DNA from: Janthinobacterium sp. LM6
Lineage (GTDB): Bacteria; Pseudomonadota; Gammaproteobacteria; Burkholderiales; Burkholderiaceae_D
Assembly (NCBI RefSeq): GCF_002002885.1
Contig: NZ_CP019510.1
Span: forward strand, 2,852,001 to 2,916,000
Direction of reading: 5' to 3'
Length of the DNA stretch: 64,000 nt
Shown one piece after another: positions 16,003 through 24,459 of the stretch (its first letter is position 1; the number at the start of each line of letters is the position of its first letter). The notes under the pieces are model-generated. The model did not search any database, was not told the origin of the DNA, and saw only the letters and a list, made by a program, of their open reading frames with translations. Both the position numbers and the translations under genes were made by a program.

Positions 16003-17679
16003 TTACATATTCGGATAGTTCGGCCCGCCGCCGCCTTCCGGTGTCACCCACACGATGTTCTGCGTCGGATCCTTGATGTCGCAGGTTTTACAGTGCACAC
16101 AGTTCTGTGCATTGATCTGCAGGCGTTCGGCGCCGTCGTCGTTCTTCACGAACTCGTACACGCCGGCGGGACAGTAACGCGCTTCCGGACCCGCATACGT
16201 GGCCAGGTTGACGTCGACGGGCACGCTGGCGTTTTTCAGCGTCAGGTGGATCGGCTGGTCTTCCGCGTGGTTCGTGTTCGAAATGAACACGGACGACATC
16301 TTGTCGAAGGTCAACTTGCCATCCGGTTTCGGATACACGATCTTTTTCGACTGGGCGGCCGGTTTCAGGCATTCGTGGTCGCCATGCGAGTGGTGCAGGG
16401 TCCACGGCGCCTTGCCGCGGAAGATCAGCTGGTCGATGCCCGTCATCAGGCTGCCCAGGTACAGGCCTTTCGACAGCCATGGCTTGACGTTGCGCGCCAC
16501 GTGCAGTTCTTCATGCAGCCACGATTGTTCGAAGGCGACAGGGTAGCTCGTCAGTTCGTCGTGCTGGCGCTGTTCGCTCAGCGCGCCGAAGGCCGCGTCC
16601 GCCGCCAGCATGCCGCTCTTGATGGCCGCGTGGCTGCCCTTGATGCGGCTCATGTTCAGGAAGCCCGCATCGCAGCCGATCAGCGCGCCGCCGGCAAACA
16701 CCAGCTTCGGCAGCGATTGCAGGCCGCCGGCCGCAATCGCGCGCGCGCCGTACGAGATGCGCTTGCCGCCTTCGAAGAACTTGCGGATTTCCGGATGCGT
16801 TTTATAACGCTGGAATTCCTCGTACGGCGACAGGTACGGGTTTTCGTAGTTCAGGCCCACCACGTAGCCGACCATCACCTGGTTGTTTTCCAGGTGGTAC
16901 AGGAAGGAGCCGCCGTAGGTTTTCGTGTCCAGCGGCCAGCCGCTCGAGTGGATCACCAGGCCCGGCTTGTGCTGGGCCGGGTCGATTTCCCACAATTCCT
17001 TGATGCCGATGCCGTAGGACTGCGGGTCCTTGCCGGCATTCAAGTCATACTTGGCCATCAATTGCTTGCCGAGGTGGCCGCGCGCGCCTTCGGCGAACAG
17101 GGTGTACTTGGCGTGCAATTCCATGCCCAGCTGGAAGTCGGGACCCGGCTCGCCGTCGCGCTTGACGCCCATGTTGCCGGTCGCCACGCCTTTGACGGAA
17201 CCGTCGTCGTTGTAGAGGATTTCCGCGGCAGGGAAGCCGGGGAAGATTTCCACGCCCAGGTTTTCCGCCTGCTGGCCCATCCAGCGCACCACATTGCCCA
17301 GCGAGACGATGTAATTGCCGTGGTTTTCAAAACAGGCCGGCACGGCAAAGCCCGGCGTTTTATACGCTTTCGTTTCGGTCAGGAACAGGATGCGGTCTTC
17401 CGTCACTTCCGTGTTCAAGGGCGCGCCCAGTTCTTTCCAGTTCGGAATCAGTTCGGTCAGCGCTTTCGGGTCCATGATGGCGCCCGACAGGATATGCGCG
17501 CCCAGTTCGCCGCCTTTTTCCAGCACGCAGACGGACACTTCCTGGCTCTTTTCAGCGGCCAGCTGCTTCAGGCGGATCGCCGCGGCCAGGCCTGCGGGGC
17601 CACCGCCGACGATCACCACGTCATACTCCATGGTTTCGCGCGGTCCGTACTGTTCAACTAAGTTATTAGGCTGTGTCAT
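16003..17679 (-). CDS. etfD: Electron transfer flavoprotein-ubiquinone oxidoreductase
   Basis: This enzyme passes electrons from reduced ETF (fatty-acid and amino-acid oxidation) to ubiquinone at the inner membrane. The 558-residue length is typical. Residues 20-40 hold the FAD-binding VGGGPAGLAAAIRL motif. The C-terminus carries the 4Fe-4S cluster ligands (CPAGVYEF, then NCVHCKTCDIKDP, residues about 510-540). It is transcribed alone, ends at a strong terminator, and is divergent from the SDR gene at 17944. Confidence 0.96.
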   Translation of the reverse strand: MTQPNNLVEQYGPRETMEYDVVIVGGGPAGLAAAIRLKQLAAEKSQEVSVCVLEKGGELGAHILSGAIMDPKALTELIPNWKELGAPLNTEVTEDRILFLTETKAYKTPGFAVPACFENHGNYIVSLGNVVRWMGQQAENLGVEIFPGFPAAEILYNDDGSVKGVATGNMGVKRDGEPGPDFQLGMELHAKYTLFAEGARGHLGKQLMAKYDLNAGKDPQSYGIGIKELWEIDPAQHKPGLVIHSSGWPLDTKTYGGSFLYHLENNQVMVGYVVGLNYENPYLSPYEEFQRYKTHPEIRKFFEGGKRISYGARAIAAGGLQSLPKLVFAGGALIGCDAGFLNMSRIKGSHAAIKSGMLAADAAFGALSEQRQHDELTSYPVAFEQSWLHEELHVARNVKPWLSKGLYLGSLMTGIDQLIFRGKAPWTLHHSHGDHECLKPAAQSKKIVYPKPDGKLTFDKMSSVFISNTNHAEDQPIHLTLKNASVPVDVNLATYAGPEARYCPAGVYEFVKNDDGAERLQINAQNCVHCKTCDIKDPTQNIVWVTPEGGGGPNYPNM

Positions 17680-17943
17680 GGTCTCGATTTATAGTCACTC
17701 AATTAGGTAGCAAGGATAGGGAATAAAGCATCATCGGGGAAATTTAAGCACGAGTGTGCTTGTTTTTGACGAGGATTGCAACTTTGGCGCCATTTTGCGT
17801 GACATTGCCCCTCGCCGCAATCTAAATCCGGCCATTTTGTGTAATGATGGCGTTTACCTTGGCTCAAGTGCGATGCAGGGTATTTTGCCCCTGTGCCAGT
17901 GGCACGGCGTAAAGTGTTGTCTAAAATAAAACAGGAGTAGCTC

Positions 17944-18720
17944 GTGGGCATAGAAGTCAATTTCGAGGGCAAGATTGCCCTGATTACCGGCGCATCGAGC
18001 GGCCTTGGCGCGCGCTTTGCGAAAGTGCTGGCCCAGGCTGGCGCGCAGGTCGTGCTGGCGTCGCGCCGCACCGAACGCCTGAAGGAATTGCGCGCCGAAA
18101 TCGAAGCCGATGGCGGCGCCGCGCACGTGGTGTCGCTCGACGTGACCGACTTCGCCAGCATCAAGTCGGCCATCGCGCATGCGGAAACGGAAGCGGGCCC
18201 CATCGATATCCTCGTCAACAATTCCGGTGTCTCCACCACGCAACGCCTGGTCGACGTCACGCCCGAAGATTACTCGTTCGTGATGGACACCAACCTGCGC
18301 GGATCGTTCTTCGTGGCCCAGCAAACGGCCAAGCGCATGATCGCGCGCGCCAAGGGTGACCCGAAAAAACAGCACCGCATCATCAATATCGCCTCGATGG
18401 CGGGCTTGCAGGTGCTGCCGCAGATCGGCGTGTACTGCATGAGCAAGGCAGGCATGGTGCACATGACGCGCGCCATGGCCGTGGAGTGGGGTAAATATGG
18501 CATCAATACCAACGCCATCTGCCCCGGCTACATTTCCACGGAAATCAACGAGGATTACTTTGCCACCGAGCAGGGCAAGAAGCTGATCGAAATGCTGCCG
18601 AATAAACGGCCGGGCAAGCCGGAAGACCTCGACGGCCTGCTGCTGTTGCTGGCGGGCGAGGATTCGCATTTCATCAACGGCGCCATTATCTCCGCCGATG
18701 GCGGCATGAGCACGTTTTAA
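17944..18720 (+). CDS. Short-chain dehydrogenase/reductase
   Basis: A 258-residue classical SDR, NAD(P)-dependent. The cofactor motif TGASSGLG is at residues about 14-21, NNSG near residue 91, catalytic Ser in NIASMAG and the YCMSK pair near residue 160. The start is a GTG preceded by AGGAG six nt upstream; no better ATG exists. Substrate cannot be told from sequence. It stands alone between ETF-QO and a regulator, so a role in acyl-CoA or hydroxy-acid metabolism is only a guess. Confidence 0.9.
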   Translation: MGIEVNFEGKIALITGASSGLGARFAKVLAQAGAQVVLASRRTERLKELRAEIEADGGAAHVVSLDVTDFASIKSAIAHAETEAGPIDILVNNSGVSTTQRLVDVTPEDYSFVMDTNLRGSFFVAQQTAKRMIARAKGDPKKQHRIINIASMAGLQVLPQIGVYCMSKAGMVHMTRAMAVEWGKYGINTNAICPGYISTEINEDYFATEQGKKLIEMLPNKRPGKPEDLDGLLLLLAGEDSHFINGAIISADGGMSTF

Positions 18721-18777
18721 CGCCTAAAACCTGCTGCGCGTCGCGTTTTGCGGCACGCTGCGGGTTTGTCCTGCGTC
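18719..18777. repeat. Possible short, internally deleted copy of the inverted-repeat element
   Basis: Begins CGCCTAAAACCTGCTGCGCGTCG, matching the left ends of the copies at 39410 and 40433, and ends GCGGGTTTGTCCTGCGT, which resembles their right ends. The central part is missing. The two ends pair as a hairpin immediately after the SDR stop and could act as a 3' end for it. Confidence 0.45.
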
Positions 18778-18782
18778 AAACC

Positions 18783-19349
18783 CTAGCGCTGCAGTTGCAA
18801 TCCCACCAGCTTGTGCACCAGCTCCGACGAGGTCGAGGCGGCGAACTTGCGCATCAGCTTGGCGCGGTGCATTTCCACCGTGCGGGGGCTGAGGTCGATC
18901 TGGCGGGCGATGACCTTGCTGGTCTTGCCTTCCACCAGCAGGGCGGCGATTTCGCGCTCGCGCGGGGTCAGCTCCGCCGTCACGGGGCGTTTCTCGCTGA
19001 CATCCTCGAACGTCCAGATGCCCGCTCCCAGCGGTTTGTTCGGCAGCATGGCGTGGCCGGTGACGTGGCACCAGAACAATTCTCCATTACTGCGGCGCAT
19101 GATGCGTTCGTCCGAATAGCGGCCCTTGGCGTTCATGATGGGGATGATGCGGTCACCCGTGCGCAGGAATTCGTCGTGCGTGGGGTAGAGTACTTCGAAC
19201 GACTGGTCGTCCAGCTGGGCGCGCGCATAGCCGAACATGGCCGCCAGCGCTTCGTTGCAGCTGCGCATGATGCGGTTTTCCGACATGCACATGCCCACGG
19301 GCGCGTGCAGGAAGATACTTTCATAATCGATGGCTGACGCGGCGTTCAT
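18783..19349 (-). CDS. PAS-LuxR family transcriptional regulator
   Basis: A 188-residue protein with an N-terminal PAS domain (about residues 8-120, with GMCMSENRIMRSCN and the ERIMRRSNGELFWCHVTG segment). A C-terminal LuxR-type helix-turn-helix (about residues 125-180) has LTPREREIAALLVEGKTSK and SPRTVEMHRAKLMRKF. There is no receiver domain, so the input is probably a small ligand or redox state bound by PAS. It is divergent from scoAB across 147 nt, so control of that operon is plausible but unproven. Confidence 0.85.
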   Translation of the reverse strand: MNAASAIDYESIFLHAPVGMCMSENRIMRSCNEALAAMFGYARAQLDDQSFEVLYPTHDEFLRTGDRIIPIMNAKGRYSDERIMRRSNGELFWCHVTGHAMLPNKPLGAGIWTFEDVSEKRPVTAELTPREREIAALLVEGKTSKVIARQIDLSPRTVEMHRAKLMRKFAASTSSELVHKLVGLQLQR

Positions 19350-19496
19350 CTGATACGTATCACTCTCACAGGGGGATTGCCGGCACGGCGCCGGTAGTTC
19401 TACGGTATTGTACTTTCCACTCGCGTATTTTATGCTGAGTCGCTGCCTGAGTCATGGACTCAAGACCAAAGCTTAACAAAAGATAGAGGGACACCC

Positions 19497-20198
19497 ATGA
19501 ATAAAGTTTATCCTGACGCCGCCTCGGCGCTGGCCGGTATCGTCCAAGATGGCCAGACCATCGCCGTCGGCGGCTTCGGCCTGTGCGGCATTCCCGAAGC
19601 CCTGATCGGCGCCTTGCGCGATTCGGGCGTGACGGGCCTGACGGCCATTTCCAACAACGCCGGCGTCGACGGCTTCGGCCTGGGCCAGCTGCTGACCACA
19701 CGCCAGATCAAGAAAATGATCGCCTCCTATGTGGGCGAAAACAAGGAATTCGCGCGCCAGTACCTGGCCGGCGAGCTGGAACTGGAATTCACGCCGCAAG
19801 GCACGCTGGCCGAGAAACTGCGCGCCGGCGGCGCCGGCATTCCCGCCTTCTTCACCAAGACGGGCGTGGGCACCATCGTTGCCGACGGCAAGGAACTGCG
19901 CGAATTTGACGGCGAGCAATACGTGATGGAACGCAGCCTCGTGGCCGATGTGTCGCTGGTGAAAGCCTACATGGCCGACCGCGCGGGCAATTTGGTCTAC
20001 CGCAAGACGGCGCGCAATTTCAACCCGAACGTGGCCATGGCCGGCAAGATCACCATCGTCGAAGTGGAAAAACTGGTCGAAGTGGGCGAGATCGACCCGG
20101 ACCAGGTGCATACGCCGAGCATCTTCGTGCACCGCATCGTGGTCAACGCGAACCCGGAAAAACGCATCGAGCAGCGCACCGTGCGCGCCGAAGCATAA
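19497..20198 (+). CDS. scoA: 3-oxoacid CoA-transferase subunit A
   Basis: A 233-residue alpha subunit of succinyl-CoA:3-ketoacid (or acetoacetyl) CoA-transferase, which activates acetoacetate for oxidation. Family features are the N-terminal GGFGLCGIPEALI (CoA-binding glycine-rich loop, residues about 21-35), SNNAGVDGFGLGQLL and a C-terminal GEIDPDQVHTPSIFV. It lies 21 nt before the beta subunit and is clearly co-transcribed. The exact acyl specificity cannot be settled from sequence. Confidence 0.93.
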   Translation: MNKVYPDAASALAGIVQDGQTIAVGGFGLCGIPEALIGALRDSGVTGLTAISNNAGVDGFGLGQLLTTRQIKKMIASYVGENKEFARQYLAGELELEFTPQGTLAEKLRAGGAGIPAFFTKTGVGTIVADGKELREFDGEQYVMERSLVADVSLVKAYMADRAGNLVYRKTARNFNPNVAMAGKITIVEVEKLVEVGEIDPDQVHTPSIFVHRIVVNANPEKRIEQRTVRAEA

Positions 20199-20219
20199 AA
20201 ATAGAATACGGAGATTATC

Positions 20220-20870
20220 ATGGCTTGGACTAGAGATGAAATGGCCGCGCGCGCGGCAAAGGAATTGCAGGATGGCTTTTATGTGAACCTGGGCATCGGC
20301 TTGCCGACCCTGGTGGCCAACTATGTGCCGGAAAATATTGAAGTGTTCCTGCAGTCGGAAAACGGGCTATTGGGCATCGGCCCGTTCCCCACGGACGACG
20401 AGGTCGATGCCGACCTGATCAACGCCGGCAAGCAGACGGTGACGGCCCTGCCCGGTGCCGCCTACTTCAGCTCGGCCGATTCCTTCGGCATGATTCGCGG
20501 CGGCAAGATCAACCTGGCCATCCTGGGAGCGATGCAGGTATCGGAAAAGGGCGACCTGGCGAACTGGATGATTCCAGGCAAGATGGTCAAGGGCATGGGC
20601 GGCGCGATGGACCTCGTCGCCGGCGTCAAGCGAGTCGTCGTGCTGATGGAACACGTGGCCACGGCCAAGGATGGCACGACGTCGCACAAGCTGCTGAAAC
20701 AGTGCGACCTGCCGCTGACGGGCGTGGGCGTGGTCGACGTCATCATCAGCGACCTGGGCGTGATCGACGTGACGGAAAACGGCTTGAAGCTGGTGGAACT
20801 GGCGCCGGGCGTGACCAAGGAACAGGTGCAGGCGGCCACGGGCGCTGAATTGGACGTTTCCGCCGTATAA
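20220..20870 (+). CDS. scoB: 3-oxoacid CoA-transferase subunit B
   Basis: The 216-residue beta subunit carries the catalytic Glu in [12 protein letters not shown] (around residues 46-57), which forms the glutamyl-CoA thioester intermediate. Other family segments are [15 protein letters not shown] near residue 20 and [15 protein letters not shown] near residue 123. It is the second and last gene of the scoAB operon and ends 25 nt before an intrinsic terminator. Confidence 0.94.
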   Translation: MAWTRDEMAARAAKELQDGFYVNLGIGLPTLVANYVPENIEVFLQSENGLLGIGPFPTDDEVDADLINAGKQTVTALPGAAYFSSADSFGMIRGGKINLAILGAMQVSEKGDLANWMIPGKMVKGMGGAMDLVAGVKRVVVLMEHVATAKDGTTSHKLLKQCDLPLTGVGVVDVIISDLGVIDVTENGLKLVELAPGVTKEQVQAATGAELDVSAV

Positions 20871-20895
20871 GCCACGCGTAGCGTCGCAGGGAAGC

Positions 20896-20926
20896 AGGGC
20901 GGACAGCGATGTCCGCCCTTTTTTTA
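20896..20926 (+). terminator. Intrinsic terminator of scoAB
   Basis: A 10-bp stem AGGGCGGACA / TGTCCGCCCT (20896-20919, loop GCGA) is followed by seven T. The convergent DoxX gene ends just inside the T-run. Confidence 0.92.
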
Positions 20927-21346
20927 TGCGCCCGCCTTGCCGCGCAATCCGTCCAGGCTGTAGGCGCCGGCGCCGGCAACTGCGAAATACAGGAAAGTGA
21001 AGCAATACATGACGGCCATTTCGCCGCCGTTCAGGATCGGCAGGAAGCCGGCAGGCGCATGCGCCATGAAGTAGGCGGCCGCCATCTGGCCCGACAGGAT
21101 GAAGGCGACGGGGCGCGTGAACAGGCCGACGAGCAGCAAGCTGCCGCCGACGAGCTCGATGACGCCGGCCGCGCCCATCACGGACAACAATTGCAAGCCG
21201 TCGAACATGGCCACGTGCGGCGCGCCGAACAGTTTGGCCGTGCCATGCTGCAGGAAGAGGAAGCCGAGGATGATGCGCAGCAGACCCAGCAGGCGTGGGT
21301 TCCAGGTGGCGTAGAAGGCGGGCGAGAGGGACATGACGTACTCCAT
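20924..21346 (-). CDS. DoxX-family membrane protein
   Basis: A 140-residue protein with about four hydrophobic helices and the DoxX pattern: LRIILGFLFLQHGTAKLFG at residues 23-41, GAAGVIELVGGSLLLVGLFTRP at 58-79, and ending near GLRGKAGA. DoxX-like proteins sit in the inner membrane; roles in redox or sulfur stress are proposed for some, but none can be assigned here. It is transcribed alone, convergent with scoAB. Confidence 0.85.
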   Translation of the reverse strand: MEYVMSLSPAFYATWNPRLLGLLRIILGFLFLQHGTAKLFGAPHVAMFDGLQLLSVMGAAGVIELVGGSLLLVGLFTRPVAFILSGQMAAAYFMAHAPAGFLPILNGGEMAVMYCFTFLYFAVAGAGAYSLDGLRGKAGA

Positions 21347-21518
21347 TCAAAGGTGGATGGTTCGGTGTCAGGCTTGCATTAACGCAATGTCATTATGCGG
21401 GAACCAGGTGGCGAACAGGTGACCGTACTGTAATGGTTTTTCATTCATTGATCATTCAGTAAAATATTGATGCATGATTTACTGTTTGTTGATAATGCCG
21501 GCAAAAGCCTGCGCGCAT

Positions 21519-21553
21519 GAAAAAAGCCCCGCGGATCGCTCCGCGGGGCTTTT
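21519..21553 (-). terminator. Intrinsic terminator of dctA
   Basis: A 14-bp stem AAAAGCCCCGCGGA / TCCGCGGGGCTTTT (21522-21553, loop TCGC). A T-run follows on the minus strand, 17 nt after the dctA stop. Confidence 0.92.
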
Positions 21554-21569
21554 CAATACTGAGTACGGC

Positions 21570-22871
21570 TTACTTGACGATGTTGACGCTCGGTGCAACG
21601 TAGGCGTCCTCGGTCGGGTGGGTTGGGTGGGCCAGCTCGCTGTGCAGCTTGTCCATATCCAGTTCTTTTTCCCATTTCGACACGACGATGGTGGCCACGC
21701 CGTTGCCGACGAAATTGGTCAGCGCGCGGCATTCGCTCATGAAGCGGTCGATGCCCAGGATCAGCGCCATACCGGCCACGGGAATCGTCGGCACGACGGC
21801 CAGGGTGGCGGCCAGGGTGATGAAGCCGGCGCCGGTGATGCCGGACGCGCCTTTCGACGTCAGCATCGCCACGCCCAGGATGGTCAGTTCCTGCCAGATG
21901 GTCAGTTCCGTGTTGGTAGCTTGCGCCACGAACAGGGCGGCCATGGTCATGTAGATATTGGTGCCGTCCAGGTTGAACGAGTAACCGGTAGGCACGACCA
22001 GGCCGACGACTGGCTTGGAGCAACCCAGGCGTTCGAGTTTTTTCATCAGGGCCGGCAGGGCCGATTCCGACGAGCTCGTGCCCAGCACGATCAGCAGTTC
22101 CTCCTTGATGTACAACAAGAAGCGGCCGATGGAGAAGCCCGTGTACTTGGCGATCAGGCCCAGCACGACGAAGACGAACAGGAAGCAGGTCAGGTAGAAC
22201 GAACCCATCAGTTTCGCCAGCGGGATCAGCGAAGCCAGGCCGTATTTACCGATGGTAAAGGCCATCGCGCCGAACGCGCCGATCGGAGCGACTTTCATGA
22301 TGATGTTGACCATGCCGAAGATGGCATGCGACAGTTCGTCGATCAGCTTGGTGACGGGACGGCCGCGTTCGCCCAGCAGGGACAGCGAAAAGCCGAACAG
22401 GATGGCGATCAGCAGCACTTGCAGGATGTCGCCCTTGGCGAAGGCGTCGACGAAGGTCTTCGGGATGATATTCATCACGAAGTCGACGGTGCTCATGCCT
22501 TCAGCGTGCGTGTATTGCGCGATCGACTTGGCATCGAGGTGGGCCGGATCGGCGTTGAAGCCGGCGCCCGGTTTGAGGATGTTGGCAACCAGCAAGCCAA
22601 TGGCCAGCGCGAAGGTGGAAACCACTTCGAAGTACAGCAGCGCCTTGCCGCCCACGCGGCCGATCTTCTTGACGTCCTGCATGCCGGCGATGCCGGAGAC
22701 CACGGTACAGAAGATCACCGGGGCGATGATCATCTTGATCAGTTTGATAAAGCCGTCGCCCAGCGGTTTCATGTCGACGGCGTTCGATGGGTAGAACACC
22801 CCCAGCAGCACGCCAGCCACGATGGCGAACAGCACCTGTACGTACAGGATTTTATAGAATGGTTTTTTCAC
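21570..22871 (-). CDS. dctA: C4-dicarboxylate transporter DctA
   Basis: A Na+ or H+-coupled symporter for succinate, fumarate and malate (DAACS family) in the inner membrane. From the GTG at 22871 the product is 433 residues, as in other DctA proteins; AGGAG lies 9 nt upstream. An ATG-initiated longer frame to 23000 was rejected because it adds a sequence with no family match. Hallmarks are [32 protein letters not shown] (hairpin loop), [15 protein letters not shown] and [11 protein letters not shown]. It stands alone with its own terminator. Confidence 0.95.
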   Translation of the reverse strand: MKKPFYKILYVQVLFAIVAGVLLGVFYPSNAVDMKPLGDGFIKLIKMIIAPVIFCTVVSGIAGMQDVKKIGRVGGKALLYFEVVSTFALAIGLLVANILKPGAGFNADPAHLDAKSIAQYTHAEGMSTVDFVMNIIPKTFVDAFAKGDILQVLLIAILFGFSLSLLGERGRPVTKLIDELSHAIFGMVNIIMKVAPIGAFGAMAFTIGKYGLASLIPLAKLMGSFYLTCFLFVFVVLGLIAKYTGFSIGRFLLYIKEELLIVLGTSSSESALPALMKKLERLGCSKPVVGLVVPTGYSFNLDGTNIYMTMAALFVAQATNTELTIWQELTILGVAMLTSKGASGITGAGFITLAATLAVVPTIPVAGMALILGIDRFMSECRALTNFVGNGVATIVVSKWEKELDMDKLHSELAHPTHPTEDAYVAPSVNIVK

Positions 22872-23133
22872 GAGTGGTCTCCTCTTGCGGGTTGATGCTG
22901 CGATCATCCGCCCATTGCCAGGCAGGCTCAATTGTGGATAACCGCAGATATGCAGTTTCGCTATATCGGGTATTGCGCCATGGCGAATGTGCCAGTGCAA
23001 TGCTGCGGCGCAGCATTTCAGGCGCGCGCTTGGAGCATTGCCCGCGCTGCGCTACACTGCCGTAGCGTCGCGCGCGGGACACCCCTTGGCAGGCAGGAGG
23101 CGGTGCTCTTTTTATATCGAATAAGGAATTGGC

Positions 23134-24015
23134 ATGATCGAAGCGAGCATTAAATCCGTCCAGTGCATTTCCCCCGCAGGCTTGCACACCATGTCGTATA
23201 AAGAGTGGGGCGCGGCGGACAATCCGAACGTGCTCGTCTGCGCCCATGGCGTGACGCGCGTGGCGGACGACTTCGACAACCTGGCGCGCGCCATGGCCAG
23301 CGATTACCGCGTGATTTGCCCCGACGTGGTGGGGCGCGGGCGCTCGGGCTGGCTGGCCAACCCGCAGTTTTACCGCGTGCCGCAATATGTGAGCGACATG
23401 GTGACCCTGCTGGCGCGCGTGCTGGCCAATGGCGAGCGCCAGACGGTGGACTGGTTCGGCACCTCGATGGGCGGCTTGATCGGCCTGGGCCTGGCATCGT
23501 TGCCGGACAGCCCGATCAGCAAGCTGGTCTTGAACGATATCGGCCCGACCCTGGCGCCGGAAGCCTTGCAGCGCATCGGCGACTACATCGGCCAGGACCT
23601 GCGTTTCGAGACATTCGAGCAAGGCGCGCGTTTTGTCCGCGACGTGTCCGCCAGCTTCGGCCCGCACACGGACGCGGAATGGCATAAACTGGCGGTGGAT
23701 GTGTTGCGCCAGGATAAGGATGGCCACTGGCGCCGCCACTATGATATGGGACTGGCCATGCCGTTCCGCTCGGCCACGCCGGAATCGGCGGCCAGCGACG
23801 AAGCCATGCTGTGGGCCGCGTATGATGCCGTGCGCTGCCCCACCTTGCTGGTGCGCGGCTCGGAATCGGATCTGCTGTCGCACGAGACGGCCACGCTCAT
23901 GCTGGGCCGCGGCCCGAAAGCGGAGCTGGTGGAAATTGCCGGCGTAGGCCATGCGCCCACGTTCGTGCACGACGACCAGATCGCCATCGCCCGCAAGTTT
24001 TTGCTGGGCAAATAA
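23134..24015 (+). CDS. Alpha/beta-hydrolase
   Basis: A 293-residue alpha/beta-hydrolase. The oxyanion region CAHGVTR is near residue 37 and the nucleophile elbow is G-T-S111-M-G-G. A late Asp follows in the VRGSESDLLS region, and the catalytic His lies in GVGHAPTF near residue 272. Substrate is unknown. It is the first gene of a run with the RidA-like gene (54 nt later) and relA, which suggests a shared transcript but not a shared reaction. Confidence 0.9.
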   Translation: MIEASIKSVQCISPAGLHTMSYKEWGAADNPNVLVCAHGVTRVADDFDNLARAMASDYRVICPDVVGRGRSGWLANPQFYRVPQYVSDMVTLLARVLANGERQTVDWFGTSMGGLIGLGLASLPDSPISKLVLNDIGPTLAPEALQRIGDYIGQDLRFETFEQGARFVRDVSASFGPHTDAEWHKLAVDVLRQDKDGHWRRHYDMGLAMPFRSATPESAASDEAMLWAAYDAVRCPTLLVRGSESDLLSHETATLMLGRGPKAELVEIAGVGHAPTFVHDDQIAIARKFLLGK

Positions 24016-24069
24016 GAATGCAACAAGCAATAGCGCTGTACAGATTTTGAAACAACCGAAAGAAGAAGC

Positions 24070-24420
24070 ATGGAAATTACACGACTGCACGTAGGCAAAC
24101 GCCTCTCCGAAGTAGCCATACACAACAACACCATTTACCTGGCTGGCCAGATCGCGGAAGACACCACGCAGGGCATCGTCGGCCAGACGCGCGAAGTGCT
24201 CGGTCACGTCGACCGTCTGCTGATGGAAGCGGGCAGCGACAAGACTTGCATCCTGTCATGCCAGATCTACATCGCCGACATGAAAGACTTTCCTGGCATG
24301 AATGAAGTGTGGGATGACTGGGTCGCTTCCGGCCACACGCCGCCGCGCGCCACGGTGGAAGCGAAGCTGGCCAATCCTGCTTGCCTGGTGGAAATCGTCA
24401 TCATCGCTGCAGAGCGTTAA
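24070..24420 (+). CDS. RidA/YjgF-family protein
   Basis: A 116-residue protein of the RidA (YjgF/YER057c/UK114) superfamily, whose best-known members hydrolyse reactive enamine/imine intermediates. Visible features are NNTIYLAGQIAED, a middle helix and the C-terminal TPPRATVEAKLANPACLVEIVIIA, with the conserved Arg of the PRATVE segment near residue 97. It lies between the hydrolase and relA on the same strand. The subfamily and substrate are not determined. Confidence 0.9.
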   Translation: MEITRLHVGKRLSEVAIHNNTIYLAGQIAEDTTQGIVGQTREVLGHVDRLLMEAGSDKTCILSCQIYIADMKDFPGMNEVWDDWVASGHTPPRATVEAKLANPACLVEIVIIAAER

Positions 24421-24459
24421 GTTATTCAGTTGTTGAGTTATTAAGTTTAAAGGTATTGC